Source: Xylophilus sp. (GTDB taxonomy: Bacteria; Pseudomonadota; Gammaproteobacteria; Burkholderiales; Burkholderiaceae_C). From it: DNA of 42,658 nt. Made by a program: the position numbers and the translations under genes. Positions within the stretch are counted from its first letter, which is position 1, and each line of letters starts with the position of its first letter. The notes under the pieces are model-generated. The model was given only the letters and a program-made list of their open reading frames with translations, ran no database searches and was not told where the DNA came from. The stretch spans positions 1-42,658 of the forward strand of contig WNDY01000037.1 of assembly GCA_009914555.1 (NCBI GenBank), read 5' to 3'. Shown in pieces: positions 35,602-42,658 of this stretch.

Positions 35602-37166
35602 GCCTCACCCGGCCGCCCGAAGAAGTCCGCACCGCAGCACGTGAGCGCGAAGGTACTGCCATGAGCGATCCCCTGGACGCGCTGAAAGCCCGCGTCACCG
35701 CCGCCACGCTTGGCGCGACCGTCGAGGAACGGGGCACCGTCGCCGCCATCGCCGACGGGCTTGCCAACGTGACCGGCCTGCCCGGGGCGCAGCTCAACGA
35801 AATCGTCACCTTCTCCACCGGCGCCCGCGGCTTCGTGATGACGCTCGCAAAGGACGGCCTGCACGTCGCCTTGCTCGACCCGATGGCGGGCGTGACAGCC
35901 GGGTCCGCCGTGACGCGCAGCGGCCGGATCGCCTCGGTGCCGGTGGGGGAGGCGCTGCTGGGCCGGGTGCTCGACCCGCTCGGCCGGCCGCTCGACGGCG
36001 CGCCGGCGCCCGCCGCCGCCCGGACGCTGCCCGCCGAGCGCCCGGCACCGGCGATCATTGAGCGCGATTTCGTTTCGGAGACGGTAGAGACGGGCATCCT
36101 CGTCGTCGACGCGCTGTTCGCCATCGGCCGGGGCCAGCGCGAACTGATCATCGGCGAACGGCAGACCGGCAAGACGTCCATCGCCGTCGACACCATCGTC
36201 AACCAAGCGGCCAAGGCGGGCGGCGGCCTCATCTGCGTCTATGTCGCCATCGGACAGCGCATGTCGGCCGTGCGCCGGGTGATCGAGGCGGTGCGTACCC
36301 GGGGGGATCCGTCGCGCAGCATCTTCGTCGTGGCCGAGGCGACGGCCGAGCCCGGGCTGCAATGGCTGGCGCCTTTCTCCGCCACCTCGATCGCAGAATG
36401 GTTCCGCGACCGGGGCGACCACGTGCTGATCGTCTACGACGACCTGACCAAGCACGCCGCCACCCATCGGGAGCTTGCCCTGCTGTCCCGCCAGCCGCCG
36501 GGGCGCGAAGCCTATCCGGGCGACATCTTCTACCTGCACGCGCGCCTGCTGGAACGCTCGGCCAAGATGTCGAAGGCGCAGGGCGGCGGCTCGCTGACCG
36601 CGCTGCCGATCGCGGAGATCGAGGCCGGCAACCTCTCGGCCTATATCCCGACCAACCTCATCTCGATCTCCGACGGCCAGATCGTCACCAGCCAGAGCCT
36701 GTTCGCCGCCAACCAGCGCCCGGCGGTCGATGTGGGCCTCTCGGTCAGCCGGGTGGGCGGCAAGGCGCAATGGGGCGCGATGAAGGCGGTGGCCGGCCGG
36801 CTGCGCCTGGCCTATATGCAGTATCTGGAGATGAAGATGTTCTCCCGCTTCGGCGGTTTCGGCGATGCGGCGATGAAGACGCGGATGAAGCGGGGCGAGC
36901 GGATCGAGGCGCTGCTTTCCCAGCCGCGCCTCGCGCCGCTTCCGCTGATCGTGCAGATAGCGCTTCTGGCCGGACTCGCCGAGGGACTGTTCGACGATGT
37001 CGATCCGACGCGGCTCGCCGCGCTGCAGGCCGGCCTCACCGCGCGCATCGCCGGCGAGCCGCGGCTCGCCGCGCTTGCCGCCGACCTGTCGGCGCTCGAC
37101 GATGCCCAGAGGGCCGCGCTCCTGGACGTGGTGCGCGCGGCGCTCGGGCCTGCCGGCCCTGGATAG
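35598..37166 (+). CDS. atpA: N-type ATPase alpha subunit
   Basis: This 522-residue non-catalytic nucleotide-binding subunit has Walker [37 protein letters not shown] and the alpha signature region [13 protein letters not shown]. The first ATG (35598) overlaps the atpF stop; a second at 35661 ([12 protein letters not shown]), preceded by GAAGG, would remove 21 poorly conserved residues and may be the true start. It is followed by atpG after 9 bases. Confidence 0.92.
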   Translation: MSLTRPPEEVRTAAREREGTAMSDPLDALKARVTAATLGATVEERGTVAAIADGLANVTGLPGAQLNEIVTFSTGARGFVMTLAKDGLHVALLDPMAGVTAGSAVTRSGRIASVPVGEALLGRVLDPLGRPLDGAPAPAAARTLPAERPAPAIIERDFVSETVETGILVVDALFAIGRGQRELIIGERQTGKTSIAVDTIVNQAAKAGGGLICVYVAIGQRMSAVRRVIEAVRTRGDPSRSIFVVAEATAEPGLQWLAPFSATSIAEWFRDRGDHVLIVYDDLTKHAATHRELALLSRQPPGREAYPGDIFYLHARLLERSAKMSKAQGGGSLTALPIAEIEAGNLSAYIPTNLISISDGQIVTSQSLFAANQRPAVDVGLSVSRVGGKAQWGAMKAVAGRLRLAYMQYLEMKMFSRFGGFGDAAMKTRMKRGERIEALLSQPRLAPLPLIVQIALLAGLAEGLFDDVDPTRLAALQAGLTARIAGEPRLAALAADLSALDDAQRAALLDVVRAALGPAGPG

Positions 37167-37175
37167 GAGGCGGCG

Positions 37176-38003
37176 ATGGCCGAGCGGCTCGAGGATCTGC
37201 AGAACCGGCTCAAAGGGCTCGACGAGATCGGCCAGGTCGTGGGCGCGCTGCGCGCCATCGCCTCGGGACAATCTACGGAGGCCCGGGCGGCCGCGGACGC
37301 GGTTCGCCTCTACGCCGAAACGCTGCAGGCAGCGCTGACAGGCGCCCTGGCGGGGACGCCGGCGCCGCCGCACCCCGCCGGACCGGGGCAGTTGCTGGTC
37401 GTCGGTGCAGCGCAGGGATTTTCCGGCGCCTATCCCGTCCGTATCGCCTCTGCTGCACGCGAGATGTTGGCGGCCGGACAGGCACTGCTCGTGGTCGGCC
37501 GCCGCAGTCTCGCCATGCTGGAAGAAGCCGGATTGAGCGCCGAATGGTCCGACGATCTGCCCGCCCATATCGCGGCGGTTCCCGATCTGGCCAGCCGGAT
37601 CACCGATGCGCTTCTGGAGCAGCAGAGCCGCTACCCCGGCCCCATCTCTGTGCTGGCGATGGATGACCGGCGGGATGGCGCGCCCGCTGCGCGCAGGCTT
37701 TTCCCGCCAGTCCTGCCGCAGGCACCGGCTCGTGCGCAGCCCCCGCTGACGACGCTTGCGCCTGCGCAACTCTGGATCGGACTGCTGGCCGAGGCACTCT
37801 TCGCCGGGGTGGCCGAGGCGCTGATGCAGGGCATTGCCGCCGAAGCGCAGGCAAGGGTTGAGGCCATGGCCAGGGCGCAGAAAAACCTCGAAACCCGCCA
37901 CGTCGAGATCGAGCGCGCGAGCCAGCAGGCCCGGCAGGAACAGATGACCACCGAGATGATCGAGATCTCGGCGAATGCTCCGCCCGGCGAAGCACTTTTC
38001 TAG
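37176..38003 (+). CDS. atpG: N-type ATPase gamma subunit
   Basis: This 275-residue central-stalk protein has the N-terminal helix MAERLEDLQNRLKGLDEIGQ, a central Rossmann-like part (LLVVGAAQGFSGAYPVRIAS) and a long C-terminal helix (EAQARVEAMARAQKNLE, ARQEQMTTEMIEISANA) matching the gamma end that contacts beta. It closes the operon; GGAGG lies just before its ATG. A strong hairpin follows 24 bases after the stop. Confidence 0.9.
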   Translation: MAERLEDLQNRLKGLDEIGQVVGALRAIASGQSTEARAAADAVRLYAETLQAALTGALAGTPAPPHPAGPGQLLVVGAAQGFSGAYPVRIASAAREMLAAGQALLVVGRRSLAMLEEAGLSAEWSDDLPAHIAAVPDLASRITDALLEQQSRYPGPISVLAMDDRRDGAPAARRLFPPVLPQAPARAQPPLTTLAPAQLWIGLLAEALFAGVAEALMQGIAAEAQARVEAMARAQKNLETRHVEIERASQQARQEQMTTEMIEISANAPPGEALF

Positions 38004-38026
38004 GCAGGTCCGCCGCGCAATGCAGA

Positions 38027-38057
38027 GAGGGCCCGCCGGCATGGCCGGCGGGCCCTC
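38027..38057. terminator. Strong bidirectional hairpin between atpG and the cysteine desulfurase gene
   Basis: GAGGGCCCGCCGGC pairs perfectly (14 bp) with GCCGGCGGGCCCTC around a 3-base ATG loop, in the 75-base gap between two convergent genes. GTTCGTT follows on the plus side. The length and symmetry make it the likely shared terminator of both operons. Confidence 0.8.
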
Positions 38058-38078
38058 GTTCGTTCCGTCTGCCAGGAA

Positions 38079-40151
38079 TCAGCCGGCGCGGCGCTGGCCT
38101 GCGAGCTGCTGCACCACGGCAACCAGGCGGTCGATCTCTTCGTAGGTGTTGTAGAACGCGAGCGACGGCCGCACCGTGGTCTCGACGCCGAAGCGCCGCA
38201 GGATCGGCTGCGCGCAGTGGTGGCCGGTGCGCACCGCGATGCCTTCCTCGTTGAGCGCCTTGCCGACCTCCTCCGTAGAGTATCCGGCCAGCACGAACGA
38301 CATCACGCTGGCCTTGTCGGCCGCGGTGCCGATCAGCCGCACGCCGCGGATTGCACCGAGGTGCTGCATGCCGTAGACCAGCAGGTCGTGCTCGTAGCGC
38401 GCGATATTCTCGATGCCCACGCGGTTGACGTAGTCGATCGCCGCGCCCAGGCCCACTGCGTCGGCGATGTTGCCGGTGCCGGCCTCGAACTTGTTCGGTA
38501 TCGGCTGGAACACGGTCTTCTCGAACGTGACGTCGGCGATCATGTTGCCGCCGCCCTGCCACGGGGGCATGTCCTCGAGCACTTCGCGCCTGCCCCACAC
38601 CACGCCGATGCCGGTCGGCCCGAACACCTTGTGGCCGGAGAACACGAAGAAGTCCGCGCCGAGGTCCTGCACGTCCACCCGCATGTGCGAGACCGACTGC
38701 GCGCCGTCGACCAGCGCCTTGGCGCCCGCGCGATGGGCCAGCTCCACGATCTCCTTGACCGGGACCACGGTGCCGAGCGCGTTGGACACCTGCGTGACCG
38801 AGACGATCTTGGTGCGGTCGTTGAGCAGCTTGCGGTACTCGTCGAGCAGCACCTGGCCCGAATCGTCCACCGGAATCACGCGCAGCTTCGCGCCCTTGGC
38901 AGCGGCCAGCTGCTGCCACGGCACGATGTTGGCGTGGTGTTCGAGGTTGGAGACGATGATCTCGTCGCCCTCGCCCACATGCTGCCAGCCCCAGCTCTTG
39001 GCCACGAGGTTGATCGCCTCGGTGGTGCCGCGCACGAAGATGACTTCGTTGACGTCCGGCGCGTTGATGAAGTTCTTCACCCGCTGGCGGGCGCCTTCGT
39101 AGGCGTCCGTGGCGCGGGCGGCGAGTTCATGCGCCGCGCGGTGGATGTTCGAGTTCTCGTGCTCGTAGAAGTGGCTGATGCGGTCGATGACCGACTTCGG
39201 CTTGTGCGTGGTGGCGGCGTTGTCGAACCAGACGAGCTGGCGGCCGTTGACGCGCTCGGCGAGCACCGGGAAGTCGCGGCGGATCGCATGCACATCGAAC
39301 GGCGGGTGCCGGTCGGCCGCGGCCAGCGGCGCCGTGCCGTGCGGCGCGGGCTTGGCCGGCGTGACATAGCCGCTGGTCAGCACCACGCTGTCGGTGAAGT
39401 AGTACTGCGGCTCGGCCGACGGCTGCGCGAGGCCGCGCGTCGGCGGCTGCTGCGCGGGCACACCGAGCAGGCCCGGCGCGGCCGGCGTGAGCAGGCCGCG
39501 CACGTCGCTGCCGCCCGGATGGCCGAACGGCTGGTGCGCGAGTTCGTCGAGGATACGCTCGGTCGACACCGGATCCCGCCCGCCCGGCGAGGGCTGCTGG
39601 CCCTGCCAGTAGAACGGCGTCGGTTGGGCCGGATGCGCGGCCGCCTGCTGCGGCGCGACGGCCACGGCCTCGGGCACGCCCTGGACCTGGCTGCCCAGCC
39701 GCGGCGCGTAGGCCGGCAGCGTGGAGAGCACGGTGTCGGGCACGCCGTTGCCGGCGACCGCATGCGGCACCAGCGCCGGGGCGCGGTTCGCGAGGCTCGG
39801 CAGTTGCGTCGGCGAGGCCGGCACGAGGTTGGCGCCCGGGATGGTGCCCTGCGGCAGCGGCGTGCCGGGCACCGACGGGCCGAAGCCGGCCGGACTCGCG
39901 AGCGGCGAGCCGGGCGGCGCGATGTTGGCCGGCGCCTGCACGCCGGGCAGCGGCGAGGCCTGGCCCGCGCCGGGCAGGCTGCCCGGCGGCGTGGACGGCA
40001 GCCCCGCGACGGTGTGCGCGCCGACCGGGCCGCCAACTTCGGTCGGCAGTGCGGCGAACATGGCGTTGGCCATGCGCGCGAGCAGCGCCGCGTCGATCGG
40101 CAGCTCCGTCTCCTGCGGCACGCGCGGAGGGGTGGAGGTCAAGGTACTCAC
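38079..40151 (-). CDS. Family 2A encapsulin cargo: cysteine desulfurase with long disordered targeting region
   Basis: This 690-residue protein has a ~280-residue low-complexity Pro/Ala/Gly/Leu N-terminal region with short conserved islands (LPTEVGGP, FYWQGQQ, RILDELAHQPFGHPGG), then a SufS-type class V aminotransferase domain (~285-690). PLP Lys508 is in FSGHKVFGP and catalytic Cys646 in RTGHHCAQPILRRFG. The enzyme removes sulfur from cysteine as persulfide, leaving alanine. The N-terminal region is the known kind of cargo-loading domain of family 2A encapsulin systems, and the shell gene lies 23 bases upstream. Housekeeping SufS is ~410 residues and lacks this extension. Confidence 0.93.
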   Translation of the reverse strand: MSTLTSTPPRVPQETELPIDAALLARMANAMFAALPTEVGGPVGAHTVAGLPSTPPGSLPGAGQASPLPGVQAPANIAPPGSPLASPAGFGPSVPGTPLPQGTIPGANLVPASPTQLPSLANRAPALVPHAVAGNGVPDTVLSTLPAYAPRLGSQVQGVPEAVAVAPQQAAAHPAQPTPFYWQGQQPSPGGRDPVSTERILDELAHQPFGHPGGSDVRGLLTPAAPGLLGVPAQQPPTRGLAQPSAEPQYYFTDSVVLTSGYVTPAKPAPHGTAPLAAADRHPPFDVHAIRRDFPVLAERVNGRQLVWFDNAATTHKPKSVIDRISHFYEHENSNIHRAAHELAARATDAYEGARQRVKNFINAPDVNEVIFVRGTTEAINLVAKSWGWQHVGEGDEIIVSNLEHHANIVPWQQLAAAKGAKLRVIPVDDSGQVLLDEYRKLLNDRTKIVSVTQVSNALGTVVPVKEIVELAHRAGAKALVDGAQSVSHMRVDVQDLGADFFVFSGHKVFGPTGIGVVWGRREVLEDMPPWQGGGNMIADVTFEKTVFQPIPNKFEAGTGNIADAVGLGAAIDYVNRVGIENIARYEHDLLVYGMQHLGAIRGVRLIGTAADKASVMSFVLAGYSTEEVGKALNEEGIAVRTGHHCAQPILRRFGVETTVRPSLAFYNTYEEIDRLVAVVQQLAGQRRAG

Positions 40152-40174
40152 TTACTTCACCGTGCCCCGGCCGC

Positions 40175-41113
40175 TCAACGGTAGGTGTCCAGGGCGGAGT
40201 AGTCGTGGTACCTGTTGATCTCGACGTCGTCGAGCACCGCCAGCGCGTCGGTCGTGAGCACGGCCAGTGAGCAGTACAGCGAGATCAGGTACGAGGCGAT
40301 CGCGTGGTTGTTGATGCCCATGAAGCGCACCGAAAGGCCCGGGCTCTGTTCGCCGGCCAGGCCCGGCTGGTACAGGCCGACCACGCCCTGGCGCTTGTCG
40401 CCCACGCGCAGCAGCAGGATCTTGCTCTTGCCGTCGGCCACCGGCACCTTGTTCGACGGGATCAGCGGGATGCCGCGCCAGGTGATGAATTGTGAGCCGA
40501 ACAGGCTCACGGTCGGCGGCGGCGTGCCGCGGCGGGTGGCTTCGCGGCCGAAGGCGGCGATGACCAGCGGGTGGGTCAGGAAGAAGGCCGGCTCCTTCCA
40601 GACCTTGGTCAGCAATTCGTCGAGGTCGTCCGGCGTGGGCGCGCCGGTCAGCGGGAAGATGCGCTGTTCTTCCGTCACCTGGGCCAGCAGGCCGTAGTCC
40701 GGGTTGTTGATCAGCTCGCTCTCCTGGTTCTCCTTGATCGTTTCGATCGTCAGGCGCAGCTGCTCCTTGATCTGGTCGTGCGGACTGCTGTAGAGGTCGG
40801 AGATGCGGGTGTGGACGTCGAGCACGGTGCTCACGGCGTTCAGGAAATATTCGCGCGGGTTCTCTTCGTAGTCGACGAAGGTGCGCGGCAGCTGGTTCTC
40901 GTCCTCGCGCGCGGTGCAGGTGACCTTGATCGACTCGGGGTTCTTGACCTTGTTGAGGCGGTAGATGCCTGCCTCGACCGGAACCCACTGCAGCAGATGG
41001 GTGAGCCAGCGCGGACTGATGGTCTCCAGCTGGGGCGCGGTCTTGGTTGCATTGGCCAGCTGGCGCGCTGCGTTGTCGCCCAAGGCCGTGATTCCACCCA
41101 CCGTTGCAGTCAT
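40175..41113 (-). CDS. Family 2A encapsulin shell protein (SrpI-like)
   Basis: This 312-residue HK97-fold shell protein has an N-terminal arm (TALGDNAARQLANATKTAPQ), SPRWLTHLLQWVPVEAGIYR, an insertion-bearing middle with EEQRIFPLTGAPTPDDLDEL, and a C-terminal region (GNxTHAI-like MGINNHAIASYLISLYCSLA, YHDYSALDTYR). It assembles into an icosahedral compartment around the desulfurase encoded next to it. Start ATG 41113 has GGAG 6 bases upstream; an upstream in-frame ATG at 41134 is less well placed. Related shells with desulfurase cargo are reported to store elemental sulfur. Confidence 0.93.
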   Translation of the reverse strand: MTATVGGITALGDNAARQLANATKTAPQLETISPRWLTHLLQWVPVEAGIYRLNKVKNPESIKVTCTAREDENQLPRTFVDYEENPREYFLNAVSTVLDVHTRISDLYSSPHDQIKEQLRLTIETIKENQESELINNPDYGLLAQVTEEQRIFPLTGAPTPDDLDELLTKVWKEPAFFLTHPLVIAAFGREATRRGTPPPTVSLFGSQFITWRGIPLIPSNKVPVADGKSKILLLRVGDKRQGVVGLYQPGLAGEQSPGLSVRFMGINNHAIASYLISLYCSLAVLTTDALAVLDDVEINRYHDYSALDTYR

Positions 41114-41185
41114 ATAAGACTCCGTAAAAAGCAAATAAGAAAATGTTTGAAAGCGGCCGGAGTTTGCCCTCTTCCGTCCAGCCCA

Positions 41186-41455
41186 TCAACTGGCTATAGC
41201 CGCCAAGTTGATTCTTTTGATCGTGCGTTGCTGTTCGATGACTTCGCACTGGGCGAACAGCCCGGCGATGTTGACTTCCAGCGCGAAGGCCAGCTTCTGC
41301 GCGGTCACGATGGACGGGATGACGCGGCCCCGCTCCACCTCGCCCACATAGGACCGGTTGAGCTGGGAGCGTTCGGCGAGCTGCTCCTGCGACCAGTCCT
41401 TGGCCTCGCGCAGCTGGCGCACCGCGAGGCCGAAACTCTCCACAAGGGCCGTCAT
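41186..41455 (-). CDS. XRE-family DNA-binding regulator within the encapsulin locus
   Basis: This 89-residue protein consists almost wholly of a Cro/C1 helix-turn-helix (VRQLREAKDWSQEQLAERSQ, LNRSYVGEVERG, PSIVTAQKLAFALEV), with a short C-terminal tail containing one Cys (FAQCEVIEQQ). Start ATG 41455 has GGAGG 8 bases upstream. It lies between the serine acetyltransferase (25 bases) and the shell gene (72 bases), so it probably controls the sulfur-storage operon. The lone Cys could sense sulfur or redox state, which is speculation. Confidence 0.85.
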   Translation of the reverse strand: MTALVESFGLAVRQLREAKDWSQEQLAERSQLNRSYVGEVERGRVIPSIVTAQKLAFALEVNIAGLFAQCEVIEQQRTIKRINLAAIAS

Positions 41456-41480
41456 GCGCCGACCCTCCATCCCGTGGCGC

Positions 41481-42392
41481 TCACGGCACCACCACCCGTG
41501 CGTTCTGCAGGCTGGCCTGGGTGACGCTGGCGCCCGCGGGCACGTCGGTGGTGATCCAGACGTTGCCGCCGATGGTGGCGCCCCTGCCCAGCGTGACGCG
41601 GCCCAGGATGGTGGCGCCGGCGTAGATGACCACGTCGTCCTCGACCTTGGGATGGCGCGGCAGGCCCTTTTGCAGGTTGCCGTGCTCGTCGGTCGGGAAG
41701 CGCTTGGCGCCCAGCGTGACGGCCTGGTACACCCGCACGCGCTCGCCGATCTCGGCCGTCTCGCCGATCACGACGCCGGTGCCGTGGTCGATAAAGAACC
41801 CGGCGCCGATGGTGGCGCCGGGGTGGATGTCGATGCCGGTCTGGCCGTGCGCGATCTCGGAGACGATGCGCGCCAGCAGCGGCAGGCCCAGGCGGTAGAG
41901 CTTGTGGGCCAGGCGGTGGTGGATCATCGCGAGGACGCCGGGATAGCACAGCAGCACCTCGTCGACGCTGCGCGCCGCCGGGTCGCCCTGGAAGGCGGCC
42001 AGCACGTCGCTGTCGAGCAGGCGGCGGATGCCAGGCAGCGCCGCGGCGAACTCGCGCACCGCGCCCTCGGCTTGGTGCTCGATCTCGGATTCGGGCCGCG
42101 GGTCGTGGCGGGTCACGTAGGCCAGTTCCAGCCGCGCCTGGGCCAGCAGGCCCTGCAGTGCGGCGTCGAGCGTGTGGCCGACGTAGAAGTCCTCGCTCTC
42201 GTGGTGCAGGTCCGGTGGGCCGAGCCGCATCGGGAACAGCGCCCCCTTGAGCTGTTCCACGATCTGCGCCAGCGCATCGCGCGATGGGAACTCGCGCCCC
42301 CGCGGCTCGCGCGAGCGTTTCTGCGAGTCCCGCCATTCGCCGCGCACGTCGCGCAGGGCCTGGACGATGTCGTTCACTTCGAATACAGCCAC
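41481..42392 (-). CDS. Serine O-acetyltransferase (EpsC/CysE type)
   Basis: This 303-residue enzyme makes O-acetylserine, the carbon skeleton for cysteine, from serine and acetyl-CoA. Residues ~1-160 form the helical N-terminal domain; the rest is a left-handed beta-helix of hexapeptide repeats (GIDIHPGATIGAGFFIDHGT, GVVIGETAEIGERVRVYQ, GNVWITTDVPAGASV). The His-Gly-Thr-Gly loop holds catalytic residues. Start is GTG 42392, with AGAGGA 9 bases upstream. It is the first gene of the encapsulin locus, and only 32 bases separate it from the right-hand IS end. Confidence 0.9.
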   Translation of the reverse strand: MAVFEVNDIVQALRDVRGEWRDSQKRSREPRGREFPSRDALAQIVEQLKGALFPMRLGPPDLHHESEDFYVGHTLDAALQGLLAQARLELAYVTRHDPRPESEIEHQAEGAVREFAAALPGIRRLLDSDVLAAFQGDPAARSVDEVLLCYPGVLAMIHHRLAHKLYRLGLPLLARIVSEIAHGQTGIDIHPGATIGAGFFIDHGTGVVIGETAEIGERVRVYQAVTLGAKRFPTDEHGNLQKGLPRHPKVEDDVVIYAGATILGRVTLGRGATIGGNVWITTDVPAGASVTQASLQNARVVVP

Positions 42393-42424
42393 AGGCTTTT
42401 TCCTCTCTTCTTCGTTGTTATCCG

Positions 42425-42447
42425 TGATCTTGCCCCTGATTTACGGA
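42425..42447 (-). repeat. Right terminal inverted repeat of an IS3-family element
   Basis: The plus strand reads TGATCTTGCCCCTGATTTAC from 42425 inward, pairing with the left-end repeat at 449-471. It begins 8 bases past the last base of the orfB stop and marks the IS edge next to the serine acetyltransferase gene. Confidence 0.7.
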
Positions 42448-42454
42448 CACCTAT

Positions 42455-42658
42455 CTAAGCGACGTTGGCCAGCTCGTACTGCTCTGGGCTGAGGTAGCCC
42501 AGGGTCGAGTGCAGCCGGATCCGATTGTAGTCAACCTCAATGTAGTCAAACACATGAGCCTTGGCCTGCTCCCGTGTGGCGAGGTGTTCACCATGGATGG
42601 CCTCGACCTTCAGACTGTGGTTCCAACTCTCCATTGCTGCGTTGTCGTAGCAGTTGCC
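42455..42658 (-). CDS. IS3-family transposase OrfB, C-terminal fragment (runs off window)
   Basis: The minus strand reads [20 protein letters not shown], then a helix and [20 protein letters not shown] before the stop at 42455. This is the end of the rve integrase domain; the Glu in AAMESW is the last residue of the catalytic DDE triad. About 67 codons are visible. Transcription of this gene points directly into the serine acetyltransferase gene 32 bases beyond the IS edge. Confidence 0.9.
   Translation of the reverse strand, partial: GNCYDNAAMESWNHSLKVEAIHGEHLATREQAKAHVFDYIEVDYNRIRLHSTLGYLSPEQYELANVA

Larger units (their letters stand above)
42425..42658 (-). mobile_element. IS3-family insertion sequence, right (orfB 3') part, cut by the window edge
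   Basis: This segment holds the end of an orfB and a terminal repeat. Orientation equals that of the left IS fragment (both transcribed leftward), so the two bound the ~42 kb between them as direct repeats. The middle of orfB is missing from both ends, which fits a sequence assembled up to the inside of a multi-copy IS. Confidence 0.8.

Noticed and set aside
38079..40151. Housekeeping SufS cysteine desulfurase of the Suf iron-sulfur system
   Set aside because: No sufBCD or sufE/U nearby, and the ~280-residue disordered N-terminus plus adjacent shell gene mark it as encapsulin cargo.

Overview
This 42.7 kb window is very GC-rich and almost fully coding. It reads as chromosome (or chromid) of a betaproteobacterium of the order Burkholderiales, probably Comamonadaceae-like. 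The evidence is two Bug-type (TTT) solute receptors inside a catabolic operon, a C-terminal-Phe trimeric porin relic, the surE-pcm-nlpD block, and a DUF3348-DUF802-OmpA-DUF2894 cassette that I know mainly from betaproteobacteria. No tRNA, rRNA, CRISPR array, prophage or plasmid replication gene was seen. Family names come from reading the proteins by eye; no database search was run.

Layout. (1) 1-471 is the left part of an IS3-family insertion sequence inserted in a histidine kinase gene; only the kinase C-terminus (472-744) remains, followed by a frameshifted LytTR response regulator. (2) 1782-4383 encodes TRAP transporter membrane subunits plus a small membrane protein. (3) 4519-8956 encodes a four-gene cassette with a MotA/ZorA-like membrane protein carrying a ~630-residue coiled-coil tail and a MotB/ZorB-like partner, resembling an ion-driven stator. 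(4) 9052-18261 (minus) is an aromatic-acid operon: benzoylformate-decarboxylase-like enzyme, aldehyde dehydrogenase, Bug receptor, flavin monooxygenase, second Bug receptor, hydroxyquinol-type intradiol dioxygenase, a gutted maleylacetate reductase and a broken porin, with a divergent LysR gene (18414-19346). (5) 19400-21890 is surE-pcm-nlpD without rpoS next to it. (6) 21966-25202 encodes a PAS-GGDEF-EAL protein and an NADPH-dependent FMN reductase. (7) 25373-29916 is an ABC importer of the nitrate/sulfonate/taurine class, coupled to an acyl-CoA-dehydrogenase-like flavoprotein and an AhpD-like protein. (8) 30275-38003 is a PHA-synthase-like hydrolase, a 43-codon ORF, and a complete N-type ATPase operon in the order atpD-C-Q-R-B-E-F-A-G, ending at a strong hairpin. 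(9) 38079-42392 (minus) is a family 2A encapsulin locus: serine acetyltransferase, XRE regulator, shell protein and cysteine desulfurase cargo. (10) From 42425 to the end lies the 3' end of an IS3-family element in the same orientation as the left one.

How the genes work together. The catabolic operon is consistent with an arylglyoxylate being decarboxylated to an aldehyde, oxidised to an acid, hydroxylated towards hydroxyquinol, and ring-cleaved to maleylacetate; the last step is lost here because macA is deleted internally. The encapsulin locus couples making the cysteine precursor O-acetylserine with desulfurising cysteine inside a protein shell. The N-ATPase would be a second rotary ATPase with its own rotor ring. 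All single-base frameshifts that I detect fall in the first 10 kb and all look like one missing base, so either real decay next to the IS or poorer sequence quality there must be considered.
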